From: Stenotrophomonas sp. VV52
GTDB taxonomy: Bacteria > Pseudomonadota > Gammaproteobacteria > Xanthomonadales > Xanthomonadaceae
Direction of reading: 5' to 3'
Assembly (NCBI RefSeq): GCF_002893095.1
Contig: NZ_PKQQ01000002.1
Location: 310,001-374,000 of the forward strand
Length of the DNA: 64,000 nucleotides
Below are positions 1-11,899 of this stretch, piece after piece (positions within the stretch are counted from its first letter, which is position 1; each line of letters starts with the position of its first letter). The notes beneath the pieces are model-generated. The model saw only the letters and a program-made list of their open reading frames with translations, ran no database searches and was not told the origin of the DNA. Position numbers and translations under genes: made by a program.

Positions 1-1504
1 TGCCGGTGAGTTCGCCGCCGTAGTCGTCGCTGTGCTCGTAGCGAGCGGCCAGGTCGCTGGAGAACTTCTCGCCGAACTGGCTGGACAGGCTGGCATAGGC
101 ACTGGTCACGTCGCGCGTGAGCGAGGTGGCGTCCTGCGGGGTCAGGCCGCCACCGGCCTGCGAACCGGTGGGGCGGTCGGTGTAGGGGCCGGCCGCATAG
201 CTGGCGGGGTCGCCCGGGCGGGTCTGGAAGTGGTCGCGGCGCGCTTCCAGGCCCAGGCCGAGGGTGTGGCTGTTGTCGCCCTGGTTGAACACCCGGCTCA
301 GGTCGAAGTTGCCCACGGTGAGTTCGTTGCGGTAGTCACCGGTCTTGAAGCGGGTGGGGCTGCCCGGGCCGAGCGAGGCGTTGAGCGAGTTGCGCAGGCG
401 GTAGGTGAAGTCGTTGAAGCCGTAGTCCAGGCTGGCGTCGTAGTTCCACTCGCCCCACTGGCCGCGTGCGCCGGCCACGGCCTGCACGTCGCGGTTCTCG
501 CCTTCGGAGATCGGGCGGTAACCGTTGGGGTAGATCTCCGGCCAGTTGGCGTCGCTGTCGGGGTAGCGGAAGTAGTTGGCGCCTTCGCTGTCGCGCTGGT
601 TGAAGGTGCTGAAGAAGTAGAACTTCGAGGTTTCGCCGAAGGGAAGCTCGGTGTTGATCCAGGCGTTGAGGTCCTTGGTCTTGCCGTCGCCGAGCACATA
701 GTTGCGCTGGCCCTGCAGGGTGAGGTTGATGTCGCTCTGGTCCCACGGCGGAATCTGGTCGAAGCCGGCGCGGTTGGTGCCTTCGCGGTTCTTCAGTTCC
801 AGGCCCACGCGCAGGAAGCCACCGTCGTCGCCGAGTCGGGTACCGACCTTGGCGCTGGCAAAGCTGGTCTGGCCGTCGGTGAGGGTGCGGTCGATCGGCT
901 TGAGGTCGGTGTGGTGGGCACCGAAGCTGGCTTCGATGGCGCCGCCTTCCGGGGCATCGTCCAGGATCACGTTGATGACACCGGCCACGGCGTCGGAGCC
1001 GTACAGCGCGCCGGCGCCGTCGCGCAGGACTTCGATGCGCTTGATCGCGCTGACCGGAATGGAATTGAAGTCCACCGGCGTGGTGCCCTTGCCGATCTTG
1101 CTGTCGGTGTTCACCAGCGCGCTGGTGTGGCGGCGCTTGCCGTTGACCAGCACCAGCACCTGGTCGGGCGAAAGCCCGCGCAGCTGCGCGGCGCGCACGT
1201 GGTCGGCACCGCCGGAGTTGGACTGGCGCGGGAAGTTGAACGACGGCAGCAGCGCCTGCAGCGCGCTGCCCAGCTCACCGTTGACCACGCCGGCGCGGCG
1301 GATGTCTTCGGCGGTCAGCACGTCCACCGGTGAGGTCGACTCCAGCACGGTGCGGTCCACGGCGCGGGTACCGGTGACGATCACCGTGTCCAGCGTCGTG
1401 GCATTGGCGGGCGCGTCCTGCGCGTGGAGCTGCTGGGCCAGCAGGGGAGAAGAGAGGACCAGCGCGATGGCAAGGCCAAGGCGCGACGCGGACGGACGGG
1501 ACAT
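1..1504 (-). CDS. TonB-dependent outer-membrane receptor, 3' end cut by window edge
   Basis: The reverse-strand frame is open from the ATG at 1504 to the left edge, giving about 501 residues of the N-terminal half. The protein begins with a Sec signal peptide (hydrophobic core then an AQA/HAQ-type cleavage site near residue 28). A TonB-box-like stretch follows (TLDTVIVTGTR), then a plug domain with the family hallmarks LRGLSPDQVLVLVNGKRRHT and VEVLRDGAGALYGSDAVAGV-like residues. A GGAG ribosome-binding site lies 6-7 nt before the start. It should import an iron complex or another scarce nutrient across the outer membrane using TonB energy; the substrate cannot be read from sequence. It belongs to the same subfamily as the receptor at 15827-18229. 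The barrel C-terminus is missing only because of the window edge. Confidence 0.93.
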   Translation of the reverse strand, partial: MSRPSASRLGLAIALVLSSPLLAQQLHAQDAPANATTLDTVIVTGTRAVDRTVLESTSPVDVLTAEDIRRAGVVNGELGSALQALLPSFNFPRQSNSGGADHVRAAQLRGLSPDQVLVLVNGKRRHTSALVNTDSKIGKGTTPVDFNSIPVSAIKRIEVLRDGAGALYGSDAVAGVINVILDDAPEGGAIEASFGAHHTDLKPIDRTLTDGQTSFASAKVGTRLGDDGGFLRVGLELKNREGTNRAGFDQIPPWDQSDINLTLQGQRNYVLGDGKTKDLNAWINTELPFGETSKFYFFSTFNQRDSEGANYFRYPDSDANWPEIYPNGYRPISEGENRDVQAVAGARGQWGEWNYDASLDYGFNDFTYRLRNSLNASLGPGSPTRFKTGDYRNELTVGNFDLSRVFNQGDNSHTLGLGLEARRDHFQTRPGDPASYAAGPYTDRPTGSQAGGGLTPQDATSLTRDVTSAYASLSSQFGEKFSSDLAARYEHSDDYGGELTG

Positions 1505-1528
1505 GCAGGCTCCAGCAAAAATGAGGGG

Positions 1529-1552
1529 GTAGAGCCGGGCTCTGCCCGGCTG
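1529..1552 (+). repeat. SMAG-type GTAG palindrome, monomer
   Basis: The element starts with GTAG followed by a perfect 8-bp stem (AGCCGGGC / GCCCGGCT) with a TCT loop. It sits 25 bp upstream of the receptor start. Its size and GTAG end match the small SMAG palindromes described in Stenotrophomonas maltophilia. Confidence 0.75.
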
Positions 1553-1567
1553 TTCCAAACGAAACTA

Positions 1568-1595
1568 TTGTTCCATCCGGATGAAGAGATATATT
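1568..1595 (+). promoter_or_regulatory. candidate sigma-70 promoter for the DUF3574 gene
   Basis: A TTGTTC box and a TATATT box are separated by 16 nt in an A+T-rich patch, about 100 bp before the lipoprotein start. Only the two boxes support it, and the divergent receptor gene could also be read from this patch. Confidence 0.35.
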
Positions 1596-1697
1596 ATCTT
1601 GGCGTGAGTGAGCGGTGTGATGCAAGTCCCAGTACCCACGGGCATCAGCTCATAACCGCAGGTAATTCCCGCCGCACCCCCCGGAGATCCCCGCAAC

Positions 1698-2156
1698 ATG
1701 AAGCCGTACCCCCTGCTGCTAGCCGCCTTCCTGGCCATCAGCGGCTGCGCCACCACCACCGCACCGACAGCAACCCCGCTCGGCACCACCGCCTCCACCA
1801 CCGCCAGCCTCCAGGGCGACGCGGCCCGCCCCGGCGCCGCCGCCCACTGGGTGCGCAGCGAGCTGTACTTCGGCGTGGGCGAGGAAAGCGGTGCCTCGGA
1901 GCGCAAGCAGACCGACGCGATCACCGAAACCCAGTGGCGCGCGTTCCTCGACAAGCAGGTCACCCCGCGCTTCCCCGATGGCCTTACCGTGTTCGACGCC
2001 TACGGCCAGTGGCTGTTCCGTGGCGCCAAGGAGCCCAACCGGCTGCGCACCAAGGTGCTGGTGGTGCTGCACGAAAACACCCCGCAGCGCCGCGCCGACA
2101 TCGAAGCGATCCGCCTGGCGTGGAAGCAAGCCACTGGCCATCAGTCGGTACTGTGA
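1698..2156 (+). CDS. DUF3574 domain-containing lipoprotein
   Basis: The 152-residue product starts with a short hydrophobic leader ending in a lipobox (AISGC, Cys near residue 17), so it is probably lipidated and membrane-anchored. A Thr/Ala-rich linker follows. The rest (about residues 45-150) matches the DUF3574 family pattern: a strand ELYFGVG, a WRAFLDKQVTPRFPDGLTV stretch and a terminal helix. The family resembles small ferredoxin-fold domains but has no established role. The gene stands alone between the receptor and poxB. The start is supported by a purine-rich GGAG upstream. Confidence 0.8.
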   Translation: MKPYPLLLAAFLAISGCATTTAPTATPLGTTASTTASLQGDAARPGAAAHWVRSELYFGVGEESGASERKQTDAITETQWRAFLDKQVTPRFPDGLTVFDAYGQWLFRGAKEPNRLRTKVLVVLHENTPQRRADIEAIRLAWKQATGHQSVL

Positions 2157-2295
2157 GCGCAGCAGGCGGTCGAGGTCTCGTTCTGACCGACGCCGGTTAA
2201 CACCAATGTATGGCTCGGACAGGCGCTCATTCCCACGCGGGTGTCACCCACGCAGGTCTAGGCTGGAACTTCCCCCTGAACGTGGAAGTGCCGTC

Positions 2296-4017
2296 ATGAG
2301 CAAGCGCGTTGCCGACATCGTCGTCGATACCCTCCAGGCCGCCGGTGTGCGGCATTGCTACGGCATCGTCGGCGACACCCTCAACCATGTCACCGATGCG
2401 ATCCATCGCAGCGACATCGACTGGGTGCACGTGCGCCATGAAGAGGCGGCGGCGTTCGCGGCCGGAGCCGATTCGCTGGTCAGCGGCCAGCTCACCGCCT
2501 GCGCCGGCTCCTGTGGCCCGGGCGGGCTGCACTTCATCAACGGCGTGTTCGACGCCAACCGCAACCGCGCGCCGATGGTGCTGATCGCCAGCCAGGTGGT
2601 CACCGCCGAGCTGGGCATGGAGTTTCCGCAGGAAGTGGATTTCAAGGCGGTGTACGCCAGCTGCAGCGTGTTCTGCGAGCAGGTCTACAGCCCGGAACAG
2701 GCGCGCCGCGTGGTGGCGCTGGCCTGCCAGGCGGCGATCAGCCGGCGCGGGGTGGCGGTGGTGATCCTGCCGGCCGACATCAGCGAAGCCGAGGTCAAGG
2801 ACGATCGTCCGTTCGCCGTGCATTACGCGCAGCCGGTGCTGCGCCCGAACGACGACGAGCTGCAGAAGATCGCGGCGCTGATCGGCGAGGGCAAACGCAT
2901 CGGCATCTACGCCGGCGCTGGCTGCGAACATGCGCATGACGCGCTGGTGGCGCTCGGCGCGCGGCTGAAGGCGCCGATCGCGCATACCTCGCGCGCCAAG
3001 GATTTCGTGGAGCACGACAACCCGTACAACATGGGCATGACTGGTATCTTCGGCATCGAGTCGGGCTACCACACGCTGATGGCCTGCGACACGCTGCTGC
3101 TGCTCGGCGCCGATTTCGCCTGGGGCCAGTACTACCCGGACAAGGCCACGCTGATCCAGGTCGACCGCGACGGCAGCCACCTCGGCCGCCGCCACCCGGT
3201 GCAGCTGGGCGTGGTCGGCGATATCGGGCCTACGTTGGAGGCCCTGCTGCCGCTGCTGCCCGAGCGCCATGACCGCACGTTCCTGGACGAGTGCATCGGC
3301 CACCGTGACGCGGCGCTGGAAACCCGCGCCAAGGAGGAGGAGCCGGGCGAAGGTACGCTGATCCACCCGCAGCACCTGACCGCGCTGCTGGACCGGCATG
3401 CGAACGAGGATGCGCTGTTCACCGCCGACTGCGGTTCGCCGATGGTGTGGGTGCTGCGCCACATCCGCAGCAACGGGCGCCGCCGCGCGCTGACCAGCCT
3501 GCTGCACGGCACGATGGCCAACGCGCTGCCGCAGGCGCTGGGCCTGCAGAAGGCGTATCCGGGACGGCAGGTGATCTCGATGTCCGGCGACGGCGGGCTG
3601 GCCATGCTGCTGGGTGAGCTGCTCACTGCCGTGCAGGAAAACCTTCCGGTGAAGGTGGTGGTCTACAACAACAGCTCGCTGAACTTCGTGGAGCTGGAGC
3701 AGAAGGTGCAGGGGTTGCTGGACAACTACACCGATCTGAAGAACCCCGATTTCGGCCGGTTGGCCGAGGTGGTCGGCTTCTACGGCCGCACCGTGACCCG
3801 CAGCGAGGACCTGGAGCAGGCCGTGCAGGACGTACTGGCCCACCCCGGCCCGGCGCTGCTGGACGTGCACACCAGCCCGACCGAACTGGTGATGCCGCCG
3901 CAGGTGGAGGCCAAGCAGGTGGCGGGTACGGCCCTGTATGCGGCCAAGGCGCTGCTGCACGGGCGGGTGGGGGAGGTCAGGGATTTGTTGGCGAACAATT
4001 TTTTGAACAAGCCGTAA
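2296..4017 (+). CDS. poxB: pyruvate dehydrogenase (ubiquinone) / pyruvate oxidase, thiamine-diphosphate dependent
   Basis: The 573-residue length matches PoxB, a peripheral-membrane flavoenzyme that oxidises pyruvate to acetate and CO2 and passes electrons to quinone. Three domains are visible. The N-terminal pyrimidine domain has GIVGDTLN and the catalytic Glu in VRHEEAAAFAAGA. The central FAD-type domain spans about residues 190-330. The C-terminal pyrophosphate domain has the ThDP motif beginning GDGGLAMLLGEL and ending VVYNN. The last 20 residues (GEVRDLLANNF) could be the amphipathic membrane-binding helix known at the C-terminus of the E. coli enzyme. The ATG at 2296 gives the family-typical N-terminus; the frame is open further upstream but that sequence is unlike the family. 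A SMAG dimer follows the stop. Confidence 0.9.
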   Translation: MSKRVADIVVDTLQAAGVRHCYGIVGDTLNHVTDAIHRSDIDWVHVRHEEAAAFAAGADSLVSGQLTACAGSCGPGGLHFINGVFDANRNRAPMVLIASQVVTAELGMEFPQEVDFKAVYASCSVFCEQVYSPEQARRVVALACQAAISRRGVAVVILPADISEAEVKDDRPFAVHYAQPVLRPNDDELQKIAALIGEGKRIGIYAGAGCEHAHDALVALGARLKAPIAHTSRAKDFVEHDNPYNMGMTGIFGIESGYHTLMACDTLLLLGADFAWGQYYPDKATLIQVDRDGSHLGRRHPVQLGVVGDIGPTLEALLPLLPERHDRTFLDECIGHRDAALETRAKEEEPGEGTLIHPQHLTALLDRHANEDALFTADCGSPMVWVLRHIRSNGRRRALTSLLHGTMANALPQALGLQKAYPGRQVISMSGDGGLAMLLGELLTAVQENLPVKVVVYNNSSLNFVELEQKVQGLLDNYTDLKNPDFGRLAEVVGFYGRTVTRSEDLEQAVQDVLAHPGPALLDVHTSPTELVMPPQVEAKQVAGTALYAAKALLHGRVGEVRDLLANNFLNKP

Positions 4018-4037
4018 CGGCGACGCGGCCATTGACC

Positions 4038-4107
4038 GTAGTGCCGGCCGCCGGCCGGCTCCAGGCGGTGATCGGTTCATGCAGAGCCGGCCGGCGGCCG
4101 GCACTAC
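4038..4107. repeat. SMAG-type dimer (two inverted GTAG palindromes)
   Basis: Two copies of a GTAG-ended, C+G-rich palindrome (GTAGTGCCGGCCGCCGGCCG) face each other with about 22 bp between them, GTAG at both outer ends. It lies between poxB and the permease and could fold into a strong hairpin in either transcript, acting as a terminator or mRNA stabiliser. Confidence 0.85.
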
Positions 4108-4185
4108 GGCGTTCTACCGCTGATCTGTTATCTGGGCCCCGCTGGCCCTACCATCGGGTACCCCCCATACCCGTGCCCCCACCGC

Positions 4186-5778
4186 ATGCCTTCTTCCCCC
4201 GGCGTCTCCGCACGCCCCCGCTGGTTCGTTGCCGGCGATCTCAACGGCTTCTTCGGCCTGGTGGTCGACAACCTGTCGATCCTGGGCTTCATCGCAATGG
4301 CGCTGGTGGGCATCTTCCAGTTCCCGGCCGACGTGGTGTTTGGCCGCATGTTCCCGGGCACCGCCTTCGGCGTGCTGGTCGGCAACGTGCTCTACACCTG
4401 GATGGCGCGGCGGCTGGCCGCACGCACCGGGCGCGATGATGTGACGGCCATGCCGCTCGGGCTGGACGCGCCGACCAGCATCGGCATGGCGCTTCTGGTA
4501 TTGGGCCCGGCCTTCATCGCCTTCAAGGCGCAGGGACTGGCGCCGCATGACGCGGCCATCGCCACCTGGCAGCTCGGCATGGCCTCGCTGGTCATCATGG
4601 GCGTGCTCAAGGTCATCCTCTCGTTCTTCGGCGAAGCGGTCACCCGCGCGTTGCCGCGTGCCTCGCTGCTGGGCTCCATCGCCGGCATCGCGATCGTGCT
4701 GATGGGCTTCCTGCCGCTGTTGGAAACGCTGCGCTCGCCGGTGGTCGGCTTCGTCACCCTGGGCCTGCTGCTGTACGTGCTGGTGGCCAAGCGCAAGCTG
4801 CCGATCCGCGCGCCCGGCGTGCTGGTGGCGTTCGTGTTTGGCACGGTCCTGTATTACGGGCTCGGCCTGGCCGGGCTGGGCGCGCCGGGCTTCAAGGTGC
4901 CGGAATGGACCCCGCCGCAGGCGGTGCTGCCGTGGCCGACGCTGGGCTTCATCGAGGGCCTGCCGACTGCGTTGACCTACCTGCCGCTGCTGCTGCCGTT
5001 CGGCCTGCTGATGGTGGTGGGCGGGATCAACGTCTCCGAAAGCGCACGCGCGGCCGGCGACGACTACCGCACCCGCGACATCCTGCTGGTGGAAGCGGTG
5101 GCCACGCTGGTGGCCGGGCTGTGCGGCGGCGTGGCCCAGACCACGCCGTACATCGGCCAGCCGGCCTACAAGCACATGGGCGCGCGCAGCGGATACACGC
5201 TGCTGACCGGCCTGTTCGTGGGCATCGGCGGCATGCTTGGGGTGATTTCCGGGCTGGTGCAGTGGCTGCCGCTGGCGGTGCTGGCGCCGATCATCGTGTA
5301 CGTGGCGATCGACATCACCACCCAGGCCTTCCAGGCCACCCCGCGCGAGCATGCCGGCGCGATGGTGCTGGGTTTCCTGCCTTCGGTGGCCTACCTTCTG
5401 GCGATCAAGGCACCCGGCTGGATCGCGCCGGAGCAGCTGGCGGCGATGACCACCACGCTGGACGGCCACGGGCTGCCGGAGCTGGCGGTGATCTTCACCC
5501 TGGGAAATGGCTTCATCATTACCTCGATGCTGTGGATCGCGGCCGTGGTGGCGATGATCGACGGGCGGCTGCTGCGCGCCTCGGGCGTGCTGCTGGTGGC
5601 AGCGGCGCTGACCCTGTTCGGGCTGATCCACTCGGTGGACCCGCGCGGTGGCATCTACCTGCCGTGGCAGCTGGTGGGGCTGCCGAAGCAGATCATGTGG
5701 CAGTTCGCGGGCGCGTACGTGACGTTGGCGGGGTTGCTGGCGCTGCTGTCGCTGCAGAAAGAAAACCGAAACGCCTGA
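4186..5778 (+). CDS. multispanning permease, NCS2 (xanthine/uracil)-like superfamily
   Basis: The 530-residue protein is strongly hydrophobic with roughly 12-14 predicted membrane segments. Family-like elements are the first helix with GDLNGFFGLVVDNLSILGF, the GLDAPTSIGM signature in helix 3, the GGINVSESARAAGDDY loop and the GGVAQTTPYIGQPAYKHMGA region in the second half. This fits the fold shared by NCS2 nucleobase and SulP anion transporters; the substrate is not readable. The ATG at 4186 has no clear Shine-Dalgarno but gives a sensible N-terminus. The gene is flanked on both sides by SMAG dimers and is probably monocistronic. Confidence 0.65.
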   Translation: MPSSPGVSARPRWFVAGDLNGFFGLVVDNLSILGFIAMALVGIFQFPADVVFGRMFPGTAFGVLVGNVLYTWMARRLAARTGRDDVTAMPLGLDAPTSIGMALLVLGPAFIAFKAQGLAPHDAAIATWQLGMASLVIMGVLKVILSFFGEAVTRALPRASLLGSIAGIAIVLMGFLPLLETLRSPVVGFVTLGLLLYVLVAKRKLPIRAPGVLVAFVFGTVLYYGLGLAGLGAPGFKVPEWTPPQAVLPWPTLGFIEGLPTALTYLPLLLPFGLLMVVGGINVSESARAAGDDYRTRDILLVEAVATLVAGLCGGVAQTTPYIGQPAYKHMGARSGYTLLTGLFVGIGGMLGVISGLVQWLPLAVLAPIIVYVAIDITTQAFQATPREHAGAMVLGFLPSVAYLLAIKAPGWIAPEQLAAMTTTLDGHGLPELAVIFTLGNGFIITSMLWIAAVVAMIDGRLLRASGVLLVAAALTLFGLIHSVDPRGGIYLPWQLVGLPKQIMWQFAGAYVTLAGLLALLSLQKENRNA

Positions 5779-5782
5779 TTGC

Positions 5783-5854
5783 GTAGTGCCGGCCGCCGGC
5801 CGGCTCCAGGCGGTGCCCGAAGTCCACGTGGAGCCGGCCGGCGGCCGGCACTAC
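5783..5854. repeat. SMAG-type dimer (two inverted GTAG palindromes)
   Basis: The arms are the same as in the element at 4038-4107 (GTAGTGCCGGCCGCCGG facing its complement) with a different central spacer. It lies between the convergent permease and glutathione S-transferase genes, where it may serve as a two-way terminator. Confidence 0.85.
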
Positions 5855-5874
5855 GCGGCACAGGGCAATCCAGA

Positions 5875-6585
5875 TCATGCGTCGCCGTCCAGCTCCGGGT
5901 AATGCCGGAAGATGCCATTGGTGTTGAACGGCAACCGGCGCTCAGACGCCAGGTAGGCGGCCACGTTCGGCCGCCGCTGCACGCGGTCATGCAGGGCGTG
6001 CAGCAGGGGCAGGGTAGGGCGCAGCGCCTGCATCCGGCGCGGGAACATATAGCTCAGCCCGCTCACCAGCTGGAACAACGACAGGTCCACATACGAATGC
6101 TCGCGCAGCGGGTGCAGGCCGCCATTGGCCTCCAGCACGCTTTCGAACCAGCCCAGGAACTTCGGCAAGCGCTCGTCCCGCATCGACGCGGCCCGCGCCT
6201 TCGCCTCCGCCTTCTGGTCCTCGTAGTACTTCGCGCCGGAAATCGGATGATGGGTGTCGTGCACCTCGGCGACCAGATCGGCGATGGTCAGCTGCAACTG
6301 CAGCGCCTGCATGCGCCGTGAGGCCGCTTCGGGCACCAGCCCCAGTTCCGGGCCCAGGTGATCCAGGATCGCGCTGACCTGGGCGATCACCTGGCGGCCG
6401 CTGACCAGGAATGGCGGCGCGAACGGGCGCAGCCCGTCCTGCGCGCCGTCCAGGAACGGCTGCATCACCTCGTCGCCGTGCACGCGCGCCATGTCGGTGT
6501 AGGCCGCGCCGGCGTCCTCCAGTGCCAGCCGGACGAACTCGCCGCGGCCCTGGATGCCGGTCCAGTAGTAAAGCTCGTAATGCAT
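5875..6585 (-). CDS. glutathione S-transferase family protein
   Basis: The 236-residue product has the thioredoxin-like N-terminal half ([20 protein letters not shown], then [13 protein letters not shown] with the cis-Pro and a Q-(V/S)-xAI substitute for the usual glutathione-binding S-x-AI). An all-helical C-terminal half follows ([11 protein letters not shown]). The Tyr near residue 7 is the likely catalytic residue that activates glutathione. Cytosolic detoxification or thiol transfer is the family role; the substrate is unknown. The frame is open further upstream, but AAGGAG 7 nt before the ATG at 6585 fixes that start. It is divergent from clpB. Confidence 0.82.
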   Translation of the reverse strand: MHYELYYWTGIQGRGEFVRLALEDAGAAYTDMARVHGDEVMQPFLDGAQDGLRPFAPPFLVSGRQVIAQVSAILDHLGPELGLVPEAASRRMQALQLQLTIADLVAEVHDTHHPISGAKYYEDQKAEAKARAASMRDERLPKFLGWFESVLEANGGLHPLREHSYVDLSLFQLVSGLSYMFPRRMQALRPTLPLLHALHDRVQRRPNVAAYLASERRLPFNTNGIFRHYPELDGDA

Positions 6586-6694
6586 GCGCAGGCTCCTTGA
6601 AACGAACCCACAGCGTCGCCATCTGCGCGGCAAGCAGGCGTGATGGCTGCGTCGCCGCTGCGTCGTCCGGCGGCTGAATACGTTCTCATTCCCC

Positions 6695-6722
6695 CTTGAA
6701 ACACACCTGCGTAACCGCATCT
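6695..6722 (+). promoter_or_regulatory. heat-shock (sigma-32 type) promoter of clpB
   Basis: CTTGAAA at 6695-6701 is a perfect -35 for sigma-32. It is followed after 13 nt by CCGCATCT at 6715-6722, one mismatch from the CCCCATnT -10. It sits 50 bp before the clpB start, as expected for a chaperone gene. Confidence 0.85.
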
Positions 6723-6771
6723 GTCAGATAGTGCTGGCCTGGCCAGCGAAAACCTGATCGAGGAACTCCCC

Positions 6772-9357
<2,586 letters not shown>

Positions 9358-9370
9358 GTGAGGCTGTTGA

Positions 9371-9411
9371 AGGGCGCGCGCTGCAGATGCGGCGCGCGCC
9401 CTTTGTTGTTT
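9371..9411 (+). terminator. rho-independent terminator after clpB
   Basis: An 11-bp perfect stem (AGGGCGCGCGC with its complement at 9392-9402) is followed by a T-rich tail (TTTGTTGTT). It touches the stop codon of the convergent M13 peptidase gene and may work in both directions. Confidence 0.8.
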
Positions 9412-11881
9412 ACAGGTAGACCACCCGTTCGCTGTCGCTGCGGGTCATGGCGCTGCCGGGCGGGCACTGGAAGGCGTCGGCGAATGCCCGCAGGTTGGAC
9501 GGGCCGACATTGGCGCGGGCCGGGCCCGGTGCATGCGGGTCGGTTCTGATGTCCTGCTCCAGGCGTTGCGCGGTGAGCAGGCTGCGGTGCTGCATGCCCC
9601 AGGCGAGGAAGAAGCGCTGTTCGCGGCTCAACCCGTCAATCATCGGGTCGGGCTGGTTCCGGGTTGCGTGCTGCATCGCGTCCAGTGCGAGCGCCAGGCC
9701 ACCCAGGTCGCCCAGGTTCTCGCCTTCGGTAAGCGTGCCGTTCACCTGCATGCCGCCCAGCCACTGCTGGTCGAACTGTTCGGCCAGGCGTTCGGAGAGG
9801 GCGGCGTAGCGTTGATGGTCGGCCTCGGTCCACCATCCCTGCAGGGTGCCGTCCAGTCCGAACTGGCTGGACTGTGCTGAGAATCCGTGGCTCAGTTCGT
9901 GGCCGATCACTGCACCTATCCCGCCGTAGTTCAGTGGGGCGTCTGCATCCGGATCGAAGAACGGCGGTTGCAGCAGTGCAGCTGAGAAGGCCAGGTCGCC
10001 GTTCATCAGGTCGTAGTAAGCGTCCACTTCCTGCGCGGTCATCCGCCATTGTTCGTTGTCCACGGGACCGCCGATCATGGCCAGCGCCCTGGCTTGCGAG
10101 AACGCTTCGGCACGACGCAGGTTGGTGAGGTAGCCGCACGTTTCGGTGTGCAGGCCTGACCAGTCGGGCCACTGGTCCGGGTGGCCGATGCGCGGGCGGA
10201 AGCTGTCTGCCCTGCGCAGCGCGGCGGCACGGGTTTCGGCATCCATCCACGGCACGTGCGGCAGGCGTCGCTTCAGCGCGGCGGTGAGCTGCCCGACCAG
10301 TGCAGTGACCTGCGTGCGGGTTTCGGCGGGGAACGCCACGCCCACGTACAGCTCACTGAGCGCTTCGCCGGCCACCCGCTGGATCGCAGCCAGCACCTGC
10401 TTCCAGCGTGGCGGCAGGGTGTCCTCGCCGGTGAGGGCCGCGGCATGCATTGCGTGGTGGGCGCGCACGAAGTCGTCGCCCAGGTACGGGCTGGCCGCAT
10501 CCAGGGTGTGGAAGCGCAGGTAAGCACGCCAGGTGGCCGGGTCTGCCTCGGTCAGCGCCGCGCCGACGGCCTGGTGGAATCCGGGCGTGGCCAGTGAGAA
10601 GCGTGCCGGGGTGGCTACGCCCAGTGCCTGGAACAGGCCACTCCAGCTGAAGCCGGGGGTCAGCGCATCGGCCTCGGTCACGGCCATCGGGTTGTAGTAC
10701 TGGACGAGGTCGGCGTTGAGTTCCTGCCATGGCACCGATGCGTTGGCGAAGTGGTGCTCCAGCCCCAGCACCGCGTCGGCCTGGCGTTCGGCCTCGGCGG
10801 GTGCATCGCCGGCCAGGCGCAGGATGTGGGCGATATGTGCACGGTAGGTGCCCAGCACCTCCGCGTGCTCGTCGCCGACGTAGTAGCTGCGGTCGGGCAG
10901 GCCCAGCCCGCGCTGGATGGCGTAGGCGATCTGCGTGTCGCGGGCGTCCATGTCCGAGTCCACCAGGATGCGGTAGACGGGATTGCGTCCGACGGCGGTG
11001 AGTGCGTGCAGATGCGCTTCAATCGCTTCCGGTGTCTGCAGCGCGTCGATCGCGGCGAGGTCCTCGCGCAGCGGTGCGATGCCTTCGGCATTGATGCGAT
11101 GCGGGTTCATGCCGGTGGTCCACAGGTCGGCAATGATCTTCTCCACATGCGTGGGCGTGGCCAAGCCGGCCGCCTGCTCCGCTACGCGGCGCTGTATCGC
11201 CAGCGAGCGGTCCTTCAGCAGGGCGAGCATGTCCCAGCGCGACTGGTCGGCGGGCAGCACGGTGCGCTGGTGCCAACGGTGGTTGACGTGTGCGTACAGC
11301 GAATCGCAGGGCGAGTGCTCGGGGGCGACATCGGCCGGGTCGAAGCGCACCGGTGCAGGCAAGCCGTCGTCCGTGTTCATCGGCTGTACCTGTGCCTGGG
11401 CCGTGGAGACCGCGTGGCATGCGTCCAATCCCTCCCCGCGTCCCCGCTGAAGGCCTGCCTTCCACCCCACCCAGCCGCTGATCGCGCTGCTGGCCAGGGC
11501 TGTCAGTGCTGCACCGCCGAGGATCTTCGCGCACTGGCGCGGCTGCGCGATGCAGCCGGCGGCGGCGCGGTTGCCGATCTGTTCCAGGGTCATCTCCTGC
11601 ATGGGCAAGGCGCGGTAAGGTTCGGTACGCACAGCGCCCGCGCCCGGCAGCAGTGCAGGGGGAGTGGGCGATGCCGGTGCGTCATTCGCCACCGCGGGCC
11701 GCAGCGATCCCAGCAGCAGCATCCCGGTGAGTGCCCGCGACGCATTGTCGAGGCGCAGCAGCGGCGTCGCCCTGCCGAATCGCTGCGCTCTTGCGTGCTG
11801 CTGTGGCGGCTGCCAGCCCTTCAGTTTGTCCGCGAAATCGCCTTGGCTGCGGCGGTGGTGGTGGATGGAATCAACGGGCAT
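9410..11881 (-). CDS. M13-family (neprilysin-like) zinc metallopeptidase with N-terminal membrane-anchor module
   Basis: The 823-residue protein has a complete M13 core. The helical lid domain starts near residue 192 (CDSLYAHVNHRW). The zinc motif HELSH is at 661-665, and the third ligand lies in ENLGDLGG (Glu 721). M13 enzymes cleave peptides outside the cytoplasm. Instead of a plain signal peptide this one carries about 190 extra residues: a tail with RSQGDF, a Pro/Ala-rich linker, a C-x6-C pair (110, 117) and a hydrophobic helix (about 119-140), then another Cys (155). The neighbouring M28 peptidase has the same module. This suggests a type II membrane protein with the enzyme in the periplasm. 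GGAGG precedes the ATG by 6 nt. It lies downstream of the M28 gene in the same direction. Confidence 0.85.
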   Translation of the reverse strand: MPVDSIHHHRRSQGDFADKLKGWQPPQQHARAQRFGRATPLLRLDNASRALTGMLLLGSLRPAVANDAPASPTPPALLPGAGAVRTEPYRALPMQEMTLEQIGNRAAAGCIAQPRQCAKILGGAALTALASSAISGWVGWKAGLQRGRGEGLDACHAVSTAQAQVQPMNTDDGLPAPVRFDPADVAPEHSPCDSLYAHVNHRWHQRTVLPADQSRWDMLALLKDRSLAIQRRVAEQAAGLATPTHVEKIIADLWTTGMNPHRINAEGIAPLREDLAAIDALQTPEAIEAHLHALTAVGRNPVYRILVDSDMDARDTQIAYAIQRGLGLPDRSYYVGDEHAEVLGTYRAHIAHILRLAGDAPAEAERQADAVLGLEHHFANASVPWQELNADLVQYYNPMAVTEADALTPGFSWSGLFQALGVATPARFSLATPGFHQAVGAALTEADPATWRAYLRFHTLDAASPYLGDDFVRAHHAMHAAALTGEDTLPPRWKQVLAAIQRVAGEALSELYVGVAFPAETRTQVTALVGQLTAALKRRLPHVPWMDAETRAAALRRADSFRPRIGHPDQWPDWSGLHTETCGYLTNLRRAEAFSQARALAMIGGPVDNEQWRMTAQEVDAYYDLMNGDLAFSAALLQPPFFDPDADAPLNYGGIGAVIGHELSHGFSAQSSQFGLDGTLQGWWTEADHQRYAALSERLAEQFDQQWLGGMQVNGTLTEGENLGDLGGLALALDAMQHATRNQPDPMIDGLSREQRFFLAWGMQHRSLLTAQRLEQDIRTDPHAPGPARANVGPSNLRAFADAFQCPPGSAMTRSDSERVVYL

Positions 11882-11899
11882 GCAGTGCCTCCAATGGCA

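Noticed and set aside
32..1333. Long open frame on the plus strand over the receptor gene
   Set aside because: It is an Ala/Val-rich antisense shadow caused by high G+C; the reverse strand carries a full signal peptide and TonB plug.
1601..1697. Possible riboswitch in the leader of the DUF3574 gene
   Set aside because: The stretch has GTGATGCAAGTCCCAGTACCC and some pairing, which recalls a cobalamin element, but no B12 box or core pairing could be traced.
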